DNA of 64,000 nucleotides from Variovorax sp. UMC13 (GTDB taxonomy: Bacteria; Pseudomonadota; Gammaproteobacteria; Burkholderiales; Burkholderiaceae_C), in NCBI RefSeq assembly GCF_014170375.1, contig NZ_LZZW01000016.1, positions 124,001 to 188,000 of the forward strand. The letters run 5' to 3'. Positions within the stretch are counted from its first letter, which is position 1, and each line of letters starts with the position of its first letter. Made by a program: the position numbers and the translations under genes. Positions 41,958 through 50,054 of this stretch are shown piece by piece. The notes under the pieces are model-generated. The model did not search any database, was not told the DNA's origin, and saw only the letters and a program-made list of their open reading frames with translations.

Positions 41958-43169
41958 TTATCGTGCTGGCACGATAGCGGGCTTGCCGCAGAAATCCGCC
42001 CAAGCCTGCATCATCTTGGCGCGCTTGGCCAGCATGTCGCCGCGGCGGTAAGCGGCCTCCACGTCGCTCTCGATCGCGTGAGCCAGCGCCATCTCGGCCA
42101 GGTCGCGCGGGAAGTTCGTTCGCTCCGCGGCCCAGTCCCGGAAGGTCGACCGGAAGCCATGCGGCACCGCCGTCAGCTTCATGCGCCGCATGCACGCAGT
42201 GAGCGACATATCGGAAAGCGGCGCGTTGCTTCGGCCTGGAAAGAGCAGGTCGTGGTCCTCGAAGAGCGGCAGCGCCGCCAGCAGCCGTAGCGCCTGACTC
42301 GACAGCGGCACGCGATGCTCCTTCTTCCCTTTCATGCGCTCGGCCGGCACCGTCCACACCTTGCCGTGCACGTCGATCTCCGACCAGCGCGCGCCGCGGA
42401 TCTCGCCCGAACGGCCAGCTGTCAGCACAACGAACTCCAGTGCCCGCGCGCTCGACCCTTCCACCGCACGCAGGTCGACCATAAAGGCACCGACGGCGTC
42501 GAAGGGCAGCGCCTCGTGGTGCTTGGTCTTCGCGATCTTCTTAGGCCTGGCCAGCAGCTGATCCAGGTGCCCGCGCCAGCGCGCCGGGTTCTCTCCGGTG
42601 CGGTAGCCGCGCGCCGTGGCCCAGTCGAGGATCGTCTCGATGCGACCGCGCAGCCGCGATGCCGTCTCGGTCTTGGTCTTCCAGATCGGCTCCAGCACGT
42701 CGAGCACGTTGGACACCGCCACGTCCTGCACCAGCAAGCCACCGATCACCGGAGACGCGAAAGTCTCGAGCGTCGAATCCCATTGCGCGCGGTGCTTCGC
42801 GTTCGCCCATTCGCCCGACTTCGCTTTGATGAAGGCGGCCGCGCACTGGTCGAACGTCTTGGCCTTGGCAAGCGCCGCCGCAGAGGCGCTACGGGCGGCC
42901 TGGCGTGCCTGGATGGGGTCAACGCCCTCACCTACCTGTGCGCGTGCTGCACGAGCCTTCTCCCGGGCCTGCGCGAGCGTCACGTCAGGGAAGCCACCCA
43001 GGCCCATGTCACGGCGCTTGCCGGCCACCATCGTGCGAAGCACCCACGAACGGGCGCCGGCATCGTTGATCTTGAGCTGCAGGCCGGCAACGCCGCCGAC
43101 AGCATGCGCGCCGGGCTTCGTGAGCCTGCTGACCTGAAGCGGTCCGAGCTCTGCTGCTTTTTTGGGCAT
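41958..43169 (-). CDS. Tyrosine-type site-specific integrase (P4-like)
   Basis: A 403-residue integrase. The N-terminal arm-binding domain (INDAGARSWVLRTMVAGKRR; DMGLGGFPDVTLAQAREKAR) is typical of P4-type integrases that use tRNA 3' ends. The catalytic domain carries the first Arg in GRSGEIRGARW, H-x-x-R in PHGFRSTFRDW, a later His in LAHAI and the nucleophile Tyr in AAYRRGDM. All are intact, so integration and excision may still work. It lies 146 bp from the tRNA-Ser 3' end. Confidence 0.93.
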   Translation of the reverse strand: MPKKAAELGPLQVSRLTKPGAHAVGGVAGLQLKINDAGARSWVLRTMVAGKRRDMGLGGFPDVTLAQAREKARAARAQVGEGVDPIQARQAARSASAAALAKAKTFDQCAAAFIKAKSGEWANAKHRAQWDSTLETFASPVIGGLLVQDVAVSNVLDVLEPIWKTKTETASRLRGRIETILDWATARGYRTGENPARWRGHLDQLLARPKKIAKTKHHEALPFDAVGAFMVDLRAVEGSSARALEFVVLTAGRSGEIRGARWSEIDVHGKVWTVPAERMKGKKEHRVPLSSQALRLLAALPLFEDHDLLFPGRSNAPLSDMSLTACMRRMKLTAVPHGFRSTFRDWAAERTNFPRDLAEMALAHAIESDVEAAYRRGDMLAKRAKMMQAWADFCGKPAIVPAR

Positions 43170-43312
43170 GCTGTGCTTTCCATCATCCTTGCCGCCAAAA
43201 ACTGCGCGACTTAGACAGATGGTAACCGACGGCTGAAGACAACGTTTGAAGGGTTTCTCCTCTGAAAAGAACCTTCTAGAGGACGAGAACGGACCGTAAA
43301 AGATGCCGTTCC

Positions 43313-43325
43313 GGCGGAGAGTGTG
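43313..43325. repeat. Right attachment repeat (attR) at tRNA-Ser 3' end
   Basis: GGCGGAGAGTGTG, identical to 28493-28505. On the minus strand this junction continues CTCTCCGCCGG, so the encoded tail is GCCG, not GCCA as in the left junction. The crossover therefore fell at or before the CC of the CCA end. Confidence 0.8.
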
Positions 43326-43399
43326 AGATTCGAACTCACGGACGCTTTCACGTCGGCAGTTTTCAAGACTGCTGGTTTAAACCACTCACCCAACTCTCC
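43315..43399 (-). tRNA. tRNA-Ser (anticodon TGA)
   Basis: The minus strand folds as a class II tRNA. The acceptor stem is GGAGAGT/ACTCTCC, the D-arm begins GGGTGAGTGG, and the anticodon arm contains CTTGAAA with anticodon TGA. There is a long variable arm and the T-arm holds GTTCGAATC. The discriminator base is G. The genomic 3' end reads CC then G, so CCA is not encoded here after integration of the element. Confidence 0.93.
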
Positions 43400-43476
43400 G
43401 AAGCCGCCTCCGGGTGGCGAAGGCAGGCCGCGATTTTATGCTGACGTGAAGCCCGCCCCGGGCACTCGGCGGAAAT

Positions 43477-44724
43477 CTAGGCGTCGGGCAGGAAGATGCT
43501 CTGCAGGTCGCTGAGGAAATCGAGCCCGCGCTCCGTCGGCCAGACATGCCACAGGTCACGCTGCAGCAGCCCCTTCTTCTCGGCCTCCTCCAGCCCCTTC
43601 TGGATGCTGGTGATCGACAGCCCTGTGCGTTCGCCGAACTGCGCCAGCGTGAAGCCTTCCTTCAGCCGGAAGGCGTTGAGCATGAACTCGAAGGGCAGGT
43701 CGGCGATCGCGACCTCTTCGCTCTGCGCCACGGCCGCGCCGGCCAGGGCCTGGTTCATGTAGCGCTGCGGCTCGCGGTAGCGCACCTGGCGCACCAAACG
43801 GTGCGCGAAGCTCAGCTTGCTGTGAGCGCCGGCGCCGATGCCCAGGTAGTCGCCGAACTGCCAGTAGTTGAGGTTGTGCGCGCAACGGTGGCCGTCGCGC
43901 GCATAGGCCGAGACCTCGTAGCGCGTCATGCCCTGCGCGCCGGTGCGTTCGGTGATGCGGTCGAGCATCGCGTAGGCCGCGTCGTCCTCGGGCACCACCG
44001 GCGGGAACTTCGCGAAGTAGGTGTTGGGTTCGATGGTCAGGTGGTAGACCGACAGGTGCGGCGGGTTCAGCGCCAGCGCCTGCTCGAGGTCGGCCTCGAA
44101 CTGCGCCGGGCTCTGGCCGGGCAGCGCGTACATCAGGTCGAGGTTGAAGGTGTCGAAGGCGCTCGCGGCCTCCTCGACCGCGGCGATGGCCTGGGCCGCG
44201 TCGTGCACGCGGCCCAGCGCCTGCAGGTGCTGGTCGTTGAAGCTCTGCACGCCGACCGACAGGCGCGTGACGCCGGCCGCGCGGTAGGCGCGGAAGCGGT
44301 CGCGCTCGAAGGTGCCGGGGTTGGCCTCGAGCGTGATCTCGCAATCGGGGGCGAGCTTGAGGCGCGCGCGCAGGTCGCCGATCAGCCGGTCGACGGCCTC
44401 GGGCGAGAACAGGCTGGGCGTGCCGCCGCCGATGAAGATGGTGTGGACCGTGCGGCCCCAGATCAGGGGCAGCGCCGCGTCGAGGTCGGCCACCACCGCA
44501 TCGATGTAGCGCAGCTCGGGCAGCGCCTCGCCGCCGGCGCGCCATTCGTGCGAGTTGAAGTCGCAATAAGGGCATTTGCGCAGGCACCAGGGCAGGTGCA
44601 CGTACAGCGACAGCGGCGGCAGCGCGGCCAGCTGCAGCGTGCCGGGCCGCATCAGGTGCAGCACGTCGTTGGCATGCGGCGCGCCGTCCTCGGTCGCGAT
44701 GCCGATGGGCAGGTGGATGCTCAC
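43477..44724 (-). CDS. hemW: Radical SAM heme chaperone HemW
   Basis: A 415-residue radical SAM protein. The cluster motif CLRKCPYCDF (C-x3-C-x2-C, then Asp-Phe rather than the fourth Cys of HemN) marks HemW. It is followed by the TIM-barrel core (FIGGGTPSLFSPEAVDRLIG) and the C-terminal HemN-like domain ending in a winged region. HemW delivers heme to respiratory proteins; it is not a coproporphyrinogen oxidase. The GTG at 44724 overlaps the rdgB stop (GTGA), so both are cotranslated. An ATG about 30 codons in is an alternative start. Confidence 0.9.
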   Translation of the reverse strand: MSIHLPIGIATEDGAPHANDVLHLMRPGTLQLAALPPLSLYVHLPWCLRKCPYCDFNSHEWRAGGEALPELRYIDAVVADLDAALPLIWGRTVHTIFIGGGTPSLFSPEAVDRLIGDLRARLKLAPDCEITLEANPGTFERDRFRAYRAAGVTRLSVGVQSFNDQHLQALGRVHDAAQAIAAVEEAASAFDTFNLDLMYALPGQSPAQFEADLEQALALNPPHLSVYHLTIEPNTYFAKFPPVVPEDDAAYAMLDRITERTGAQGMTRYEVSAYARDGHRCAHNLNYWQFGDYLGIGAGAHSKLSFAHRLVRQVRYREPQRYMNQALAGAAVAQSEEVAIADLPFEFMLNAFRLKEGFTLAQFGERTGLSITSIQKGLEEAEKKGLLQRDLWHVWPTERGLDFLSDLQSIFLPDA

Positions 44725-45320
44725 GACCAGCGCTCGCGCATCAGCGCCAGCATCGCGCGCGCGGCCTGGCCGCGGTGGCTGTTGGCGTTCTTGAGTTCGG
44801 GCGTGAGCTGGGCGAAGGTCTTGCCGAAGGCCGGCAGGAACATCACGGGGTCGAAGCCGAAGCCGTTGTCGCCGATGGGCTCGCGCGTGATCTCGCCGGG
44901 CGCGCGGCCGACGGCGATCAGCGGCTCGGGGTCGTCGGCGCTGCGCAGCGCCACCAGGGTGCTGACCAGCGCGGCGCGGCGATCGTCGACCGTGGCCATC
45001 TGCTCGAGCAGCGCGCGCACGTTGTTCGCATCGCCCTTGGCGTAGCCGAATTGCGTCGCGTAGTAGGCGGTGTCCACGCCCGGCAGGCCGCCGAAGGCGT
45101 TGACGCACAGGCCGGCGTCGTCGGCGATCGCGGGCAGGCCGGTGGCGGCCGCCGCATGGCGTGCCTTGGCCAGCGCGTTCTCGACGAAGGTGCGGAAGGG
45201 CTCCTCGGCCTCGCTCACGCCGAGTTCCGACTGGCGCACCAGCTGCACGCTCAGGGGTGCGAACAGCTGCTGCAGTTCGGCCAGCTTGCCCGCGTTGTTC
45301 GATGCCAGGACGAGTTTCAT
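44721..45320 (-). CDS. rdgB: XTP/dITP pyrophosphatase (non-canonical purine NTP cleanser)
   Basis: A 199-residue Ham1/RdgB-family protein. It starts MKLVLASNNAGKLAEL with the S-x-N-x-x-K substrate motif, and has PAIADDAGLCVNAFGGLPGV near residues 65-85 and the conserved GDNGFGFDPVMF near 150. It hydrolyses ITP, XTP and their deoxy forms to monophosphates, keeping deaminated purines out of DNA. It lies 22 bp after rph and overlaps hemW. Confidence 0.95.
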   Translation of the reverse strand: MKLVLASNNAGKLAELQQLFAPLSVQLVRQSELGVSEAEEPFRTFVENALAKARHAAAATGLPAIADDAGLCVNAFGGLPGVDTAYYATQFGYAKGDANNVRALLEQMATVDDRRAALVSTLVALRSADDPEPLIAVGRAPGEITREPIGDNGFGFDPVMFLPAFGKTFAQLTPELKNANSHRGQAARAMLALMRERWS

Positions 45321-45342
45321 GAGGGGGCGACCGTCGACGGCA

Positions 45343-46077
45343 TCAGGCCGCGGTGGCCAGCGCCTGCTGCTGCAGCGCCACCAGCTCGGTGATGCCCTTC
45401 TCGGCCAGGTCGAGCAGCTGGCCCATCTCGGCGCGCGAGAAGGCCGCGCCCTCGGCCGTGCCCTGCACTTCGACGAAGTGGCCGGCGCCGGTCATCACGA
45501 CGTTCATGTCGGTGTCGCAGGCCGAGTCCTCGGTGTACTCGAGGTCGAGCAGCGGCGTGCCCTGCACGATGCCCACCGAGATGGCGGCCACGTGGCCGCG
45601 GATCGGCGAGGCGGCGATCTTGCCCGCGGCCAGCAGCTGGTTGACCGCATCCTGCGCGGCCACGAAGGCGCCGGTGATGGCCGCAGTGCGGGTGCCGCCG
45701 TCGGCCTGCAGCACGTCGCAGTCGAGGTGGATGGTGCGTTCGCCCAGCGCGGCCAGGTCGAACACCGCGCGCATCGAGCGGCCGATGAGGCGCTGGATCT
45801 CCTGCGTGCGGCCGGTCTGCTTGCCCTTGGCGGCTTCGCGGCTGCTGCGGGTGTGGGTGGCGCGCGGCAGCATGCCGTATTCGGCCGTGACCCAGCCTTC
45901 GCCGCTGCCCTTCTTGTGCGGCGGCACCTTCTCTTCGACCGAGGCGGTGCACAGCACGCGCGTCTGGCCGAACTCGATCAGCACCGAGCCTTCGGCATGG
46001 ATGGTGAAGCCGCGGGTGATGCGCACCGGGCGCAGCTGGTCGGCGGCACGGCCGCCGCTTCGTGTGAAAGCAGTCAT
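45343..46077 (-). CDS. rph: Ribonuclease PH
   Basis: A 244-residue protein colinear with RNase PH. It starts with [20 protein letters not shown], has the conserved [17 protein letters not shown] near 63-79 and [20 protein letters not shown] near 115-135. It is a phosphorolytic exoribonuclease that trims the 3' ends of tRNA precursors. It heads the rph-rdgB-hemW unit. A terminator-like hairpin separates it from the phosphatase gene upstream. Confidence 0.96.
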   Translation of the reverse strand: MTAFTRSGGRAADQLRPVRITRGFTIHAEGSVLIEFGQTRVLCTASVEEKVPPHKKGSGEGWVTAEYGMLPRATHTRSSREAAKGKQTGRTQEIQRLIGRSMRAVFDLAALGERTIHLDCDVLQADGGTRTAAITGAFVAAQDAVNQLLAAGKIAASPIRGHVAAISVGIVQGTPLLDLEYTEDSACDTDMNVVMTGAGHFVEVQGTAEGAAFSRAEMGQLLDLAEKGITELVALQQQALATAA

Positions 46078-46089
46078 GGGTGGTTCAAC

Positions 46090-46131
46090 TCGGAAGAAAA
46101 AGAAAAAATAAGGACGCCGCAGGCCGCGGCG
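46090..46131 (-). terminator. Terminator-like hairpin between phosphatase and rph genes
   Basis: Read on the minus strand, CGCCGC (46126-46131) pairs with GCGGCG (46115-46120) over a 5-nt loop and is followed by TCCTTATTTTTTCTTTTTC. It lies downstream of the phosphatase stop and ends 13 bp ahead of the rph start, so it may end the kinase/phosphatase transcript or act as an attenuator. Confidence 0.55.
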
Positions 46132-46152
46132 GATTCATGTCGGCCCGCCGGA

Positions 46153-47058
46153 TCAGCTCTTTCGTGCAGCCGAGCGGCGGATGGCTTCGTTGATCTCGGC
46201 GATCGAACGCTCGATCGCGTCTTCGTCGAGATCGTCGAGTTCGTTGTCCGACGGCATGCCCGCCTGGATGGTGGAGGCGAAGACGCCGTCGCTGATGCTG
46301 TCGGTCGACACGCCGCGCTCGCCACCGGGCGAATCCGGGGTCTCCCATTCGAGCGCGATCAGCGTCACGTTGTCGCTGTGGGAGCCGCCCTTGCGCAAGG
46401 CCATCTCGGCCAGGTCGGGGGCGGCATCGGACACCGGCCGGCCCGAGGACAGGATGTGCACGATGGTCGCATCGTCGAGCACGCCCCAGACGCCGTCGGA
46501 GCACAGCATGATGCGGTCGCCGCGCCGCAGCTGCAGCGGCGGCGCCGCGTCGATCAGCGGCGGCGTGGGCGAGCCCAGGCAGGTCAGCAGCAGGTTGCGG
46601 TTGGCAGGCTCGGGGCCGCCGCCCGGGCGCGGGCGCTCGGCATGCGAATGGTCGCGGGTGCGGGTCAGCAGCATGCCGTCGCGCACCACATAAAGCCGCG
46701 AATCGCCGCAATGCACCCAATGGGCGGTGCTGCCCTGGAGCACCGCCGCGACGACGGTCGTGCGCGGCGTGTCGAGCATGGCCTTGGTGCCGGCGTAACG
46801 CATGATCTGCCGGTGCGCGGCCATGACCGAGGCGTTGAGGAAGGCCTTGACGTCCTTGAGCAGCGGCCGTGCCTCGCGCTGGTAGAGCGCGGCGATGGTC
46901 TGCAGCGCCATCTGCGCCGCCACTTCGCCCTCGGGATGGCCGCCCATGCCGTCGGCCAGCACGAACAGGCCCGATTCGCGCGTGTAGCAATAGCCCATGC
47001 GGTCTTCGTTCTTGAGGCGGCCGCCCTTGCGGCTGACCTGGAAGACGGAGAACTTCAT
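46153..47058 (-). CDS. PP2C-type protein phosphatase
   Basis: A 301-residue PPM/PP2C phosphatase. The metal-binding motifs are visible as NEDRMG near residue 17 and LADGMGGHPEGE near 33-44, then VHCGDSRLYVVRDGMLLTRT near 115 and LCSDGVWGVLDD near 180. The C-terminal ~45 residues are acidic and non-catalytic. It presumably dephosphorylates targets of the Ser/Thr kinase encoded 22 bp upstream. This kinase/phosphatase pair beside rph is common in Comamonadaceae. Confidence 0.9.
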   Translation of the reverse strand: MKFSVFQVSRKGGRLKNEDRMGYCYTRESGLFVLADGMGGHPEGEVAAQMALQTIAALYQREARPLLKDVKAFLNASVMAAHRQIMRYAGTKAMLDTPRTTVVAAVLQGSTAHWVHCGDSRLYVVRDGMLLTRTRDHSHAERPRPGGGPEPANRNLLLTCLGSPTPPLIDAAPPLQLRRGDRIMLCSDGVWGVLDDATIVHILSSGRPVSDAAPDLAEMALRKGGSHSDNVTLIALEWETPDSPGGERGVSTDSISDGVFASTIQAGMPSDNELDDLDEDAIERSIAEINEAIRRSAARKS

Positions 47059-47080
47059 GCCCGCGATGCCGTGGTGTGCG

Positions 47081-48088
47081 TCATGCCGGCCGCGTGGTGG
47101 GTGCCGCGGCCTTGGGCAGCGACTTCTTGTCGGAGGAACGCATGTTGTCGATCGACAGCCGCACCTTCTCGCTGACCGTGAGCTTGGTGTAGCGGCGCTC
47201 GCCCTCGCGGCTGAGCTCCTTCTGCAGCGCGAACACCGACTGCGGGCGCGACAGCGGGTCGAGCGACATGCACCATTCGACCACCTCGATCAGGTTGTCG
47301 GAATAGATGCCGCGCAGCCGCGACAGCGACAGGCCCAGGCGGTCCTTCTCGATGCGCTGCGGCGCGTCGTTGGGCGGGTAGCCCTGCATGCAGGCGTAGA
47401 TGCAGGCGCCGATGGCGTAGATGTCGGTCCAGGGGCCCATCGACGAATCGCGGCGGTACATCTCGGGCGCCGCGAAGCCGGGCGTGTACATCGGGCGGAT
47501 GAAGTTGCCTTCCTTGGACAGCACCTCGCGCGCGGCGCCGAAGTCGATCATCACGGCGCGGTCGTCGTCGGTCACGAAGATGTTGGCGGGCTTGATGTCC
47601 AGGTGCAGCATCTTGTGCTGGTGCACGATGCGCAGGCCGCGCAGGATCTCGTCGAACAGCGAGCGGATCGTGGATTCGCGGAACACCTTCTGCTTCTTCA
47701 GGTCGCGCGCCGTGACGATGAAGTCCTGCAGGGTCGCGCCCTCCAGGTAGTTCATCACCATGTAGACGGTCTCGTTCTCGCGGAAGAAATTGAGCACGCT
47801 CACCACCGAGGCGTGCGAGATCTGCGCCAGCGAGCGGCCTTCCTCGAAGAAGCTCTTGAGGCCGAGCCGGTAGAGCGAGAGCTTGTCGGGCGCCACCTGG
47901 GGCGCGAGCTCGCCGGTGCCGCGCGTGGCCAGGGACGAGGGCAGGTATTCCTTGATCGCCACCTGCTGGCCGCTGGTATCGACCGCCAGGTAAACCACCC
48001 CGAAACCGCCGGCCGAAAGACGGCGCACGACGCGATAGCCTCCGATGACGGTGTCCGGCAACAGCGGCGAAGGTTTGACCTTTGACAT
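47081..48088 (-). CDS. Hanks-type serine/threonine protein kinase
   Basis: A 335-residue soluble kinase. It has the Gly-rich loop SAGGFGVVY near residue 30, catalytic Lys in VAIKEY, HLDIKPAN (variant of HRDxKxxN) near 150 and DFGAAR in place of DFGxxR near 170. The C-lobe runs to about 290, with no transmembrane helix or PASTA repeats. ATG 48088 is preferred because the upstream extension is the intergenic region shared with yicC. Confidence 0.9.
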   Translation of the reverse strand: MSKVKPSPLLPDTVIGGYRVVRRLSAGGFGVVYLAVDTSGQQVAIKEYLPSSLATRGTGELAPQVAPDKLSLYRLGLKSFFEEGRSLAQISHASVVSVLNFFRENETVYMVMNYLEGATLQDFIVTARDLKKQKVFRESTIRSLFDEILRGLRIVHQHKMLHLDIKPANIFVTDDDRAVMIDFGAAREVLSKEGNFIRPMYTPGFAAPEMYRRDSSMGPWTDIYAIGACIYACMQGYPPNDAPQRIEKDRLGLSLSRLRGIYSDNLIEVVEWCMSLDPLSRPQSVFALQKELSREGERRYTKLTVSEKVRLSIDNMRSSDKKSLPKAAAPTTRPA

Positions 48089-48176
48089 AATCCGGGAGTT
48101 TCGCCCGAAGGCAATGGTGCGGCAAGCGAACGCGATGCCGTCGCCTCGGAGCAAGCAACAAACACAGTGAGGCGCA

Positions 48177-49091
48177 ATGTCAGTTTACAGCATGACCGGC
48201 TATGCCAACGGCCAGAACGGCCCGGTAGGCACCCAGCCCGAAACCGACGCGCGCCCCCCGGCCGCGGGTCGGCTCGGGGTCGAAATCCGCTCGGTCAACA
48301 GCCGTTTCCTGGACCTCAGCTTCAAGCTGCCGGAAGAGCTGCGCCAGCATGAAACCGCGCTGCGCGAGCTGCTCACGGGCAAGCTCAAGCGCGGCAAGGT
48401 CGAAGTGCGCGCCGCGGTCGAAAGCACCGCCCAGGCCGGCATCGCCGAACCCTCCACCCGCCTGCTGCAGCGCCTCAACGGCGTGCAGGACGGCATCCGC
48501 GCCTGGCTGCCGAGCGCGCGCGAGCTCAGCGTGGCCGATGTGATCCGGCTCGCCTCGGGCGACTCCGCAGCCCGCGGCGACTGGGGCCCCGACCTGCTCG
48601 AGGTCACGCAGAAGGCGCTCGAGAGCCTGATGGCCGCCCGCGAACGCGAAGGCGCCCGCCTGGCCGCGATGCTCAAGGACCACCTGGGCCAGCTGCGCAA
48701 GCTGGCGGCCCAGGCGGTGCCGCTGATTCCGCAACTGGTCGAGCAGCAGCGCGCGCGCTTCCTCGAGCGCTGGCAGGACGCCATGGGCCTCACGGGCGGC
48801 ACCCTGCCCGAAGCCGCCCAGGACCGCGCGCTGACCGAGGCCACCGCCTTCGCCATCCGCATCGACGTGGCCGAGGAACTCACCCGGCTGAGCTCGCACC
48901 TCGACGAGATCGAGCGCCTGCTCAAGAAGGGTGGCGAGGTCGGCAAGCGGCTGGACTTCCTGATCCAGGAACTGCACCGCGAGGCCAACACCCTGGGCTC
49001 CAAGTCGGCCGCGCTCGAACTGACGCGCATCGGCGTCGACATGAAGGTGCTGATCGAGCAGATGCGCGAGCAGGTTCAGAACATCGAATAA
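48177..49091 (+). CDS. yicC: YicC/YloC family endoribonuclease
   Basis: A 304-residue protein. MSVYSMTGYANGQNG begins the conserved N-terminal domain (VEIRSVNSRFLDLSFKLPEE) and the C-terminal domain has LSSHLDEIERLLKKGGEVGK and RLDFLIQELHREANTLGSKS, hallmarks of YicC. Family members cleave RNA and affect stationary-phase survival. It is divergent from the kinase gene and 12 bp ahead of gmk. Confidence 0.93.
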   Translation: MSVYSMTGYANGQNGPVGTQPETDARPPAAGRLGVEIRSVNSRFLDLSFKLPEELRQHETALRELLTGKLKRGKVEVRAAVESTAQAGIAEPSTRLLQRLNGVQDGIRAWLPSARELSVADVIRLASGDSAARGDWGPDLLEVTQKALESLMAAREREGARLAAMLKDHLGQLRKLAAQAVPLIPQLVEQQRARFLERWQDAMGLTGGTLPEAAQDRALTEATAFAIRIDVAEELTRLSSHLDEIERLLKKGGEVGKRLDFLIQELHREANTLGSKSAALELTRIGVDMKVLIEQMREQVQNIE

Positions 49092-49103
49092 GCAGACGAC
49101 TTT

Positions 49104-49724
49104 ATGGATTACCCCGGCAATATCTTCGTCGTGGCCGCGCCGAGCGGCGCAGGCAAATCGAGCCTGGTCAAGGCCCTGATGGAACTCGACTCGGCGGTGC
49201 AACCGTCGGTCTCGCACACCACGCGGCCGCCGCGCGGGCAGGAAAAGCACGGCCGCGAATACTTCTTCGCCTCGCCCTCGGAATTCGACGCGATGGTCGA
49301 GAGCGATGGCTTCGTCGAGTGGGCCCACGTGCACGGCCAGCGCTACGGCACCTCGAAAAAGGCGATCGAAGACCGCGTCGCCCAAGGGGCCGACGTGATC
49401 CTCGAAATCGACTTCCAGGGCGCGCTGCAGATCCGCAAGACCTTCGCCAACGCGGTGCTGATCTTCATCCTGCCGCCGAGCTGGGAAGAGCTGCGCTCGC
49501 GGCTCGAACGCCGCGGCGAGGACAGCGCCGAGGTCATCGAACTGCGGCTGAAGAACGCCGCCGAAGAGATGGCGCGCACCCGGGAATTCGATTTCGTTAT
49601 AATCAACGAGTTATTTGAGCGCGCGCTTTTCGACCTGAAAGCCATCGTCCACGCGCAGCGGCTGCGCTACTCCGCCCAGCGCCGTGCCCGTGCAGACACC
49701 TTTTCCGCGCTCAACATTCCCTGA
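49104..49724 (+). CDS. gmk: Guanylate kinase
   Basis: A 206-residue protein with P-loop [11 protein letters not shown] near residues 10-20, the GMP-binding segment [19 protein letters not shown] near 37-55, and the lid region. It phosphorylates GMP to GDP, feeding nucleotide and ppGpp pools. Position before rpoZ and spoT is the classical gmk-rpoZ-spoT cluster. The start follows a weak ribosome-binding site. Confidence 0.97.
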   Translation: MDYPGNIFVVAAPSGAGKSSLVKALMELDSAVQPSVSHTTRPPRGQEKHGREYFFASPSEFDAMVESDGFVEWAHVHGQRYGTSKKAIEDRVAQGADVILEIDFQGALQIRKTFANAVLIFILPPSWEELRSRLERRGEDSAEVIELRLKNAAEEMARTREFDFVIINELFERALFDLKAIVHAQRLRYSAQRRARADTFSALNIP

Positions 49725-49756
49725 ATCTCGACCACCGTCCGCAACGAAAGATCCTC

Positions 49757-49960
49757 ATGGCCCGCATCACCGTCGAAGACTGCCTGCTGCAGATCCCCAA
49801 CCGTTTCCAGCTCGTGCTCGCCGCGACCTACCGCGCGCGCATGCTGAGCCAGGGCCATGCCCCGAAGATCGAGAGCAAGAACAAGCCGGCCGTGACCGCG
49901 CTGCGCGAGATCGCCGAAGGCAAGATCGGTATCGAAATGCTCAAGAAGGTGCCGGGCTGA
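49757..49960 (+). CDS. rpoZ: RNA polymerase omega subunit
   Basis: A 67-residue protein of normal omega length, [20 protein letters not shown] at the start and [16 protein letters not shown] near the end. Omega helps assemble RNA polymerase and forms part of a ppGpp site. A strong terminator follows 27 bp after the stop, so spoT probably has its own promoter or relies on readthrough. Confidence 0.97.
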   Translation: MARITVEDCLLQIPNRFQLVLAATYRARMLSQGHAPKIESKNKPAVTALREIAEGKIGIEMLKKVPG

Positions 49961-49982
49961 GCTTGACGCCGTCCTGCAACAG

Positions 49983-50010
49983 AAAAGCACCGCCGCGCGG
50001 TGCTTTTTTT
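49983..50010 (+). terminator. Rho-independent terminator after rpoZ
   Basis: The stem GCACCGC (49987-49993) / GCGGTGC (49997-50003), loop CGC, is preceded by AAAA and followed by seven T residues. Confidence 0.9.
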
Positions 50011-50054
50011 ATGCCCGGGCGCGCCGTTACAGACCGCGCGCTACAGTGTTGTCA

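Larger units (their letters stand above)
28493..43325. mobile_element. 14.8-kb integrative element in tRNA-Ser(UGA), phage-satellite (PICI)-like
   Basis: The element is bounded by a 13-bp direct repeat that is the tRNA-Ser 3' end, with a tyrosine integrase gene next to the intact tRNA. Inside are a divergent ribbon-helix-helix switch, an AlpA-like regulator, a replication-like gene with iteron-like repeats, about ten small coupled genes, a terminase small subunit and a tape-measure protein. No large terminase, portal, capsid, protease or lysis gene is present. Size, gene order and content match phage-inducible chromosomal islands better than a full prophage. The satellite reading is inference; the boundaries and gene content are seen directly. 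Confidence 0.75.

Noticed and set aside
43211..43393. A 60-residue minus-strand frame with GEWFKPAVLKTADVKASVS
   Set aside because: It is a translation of tRNA-Ser and the attachment region.
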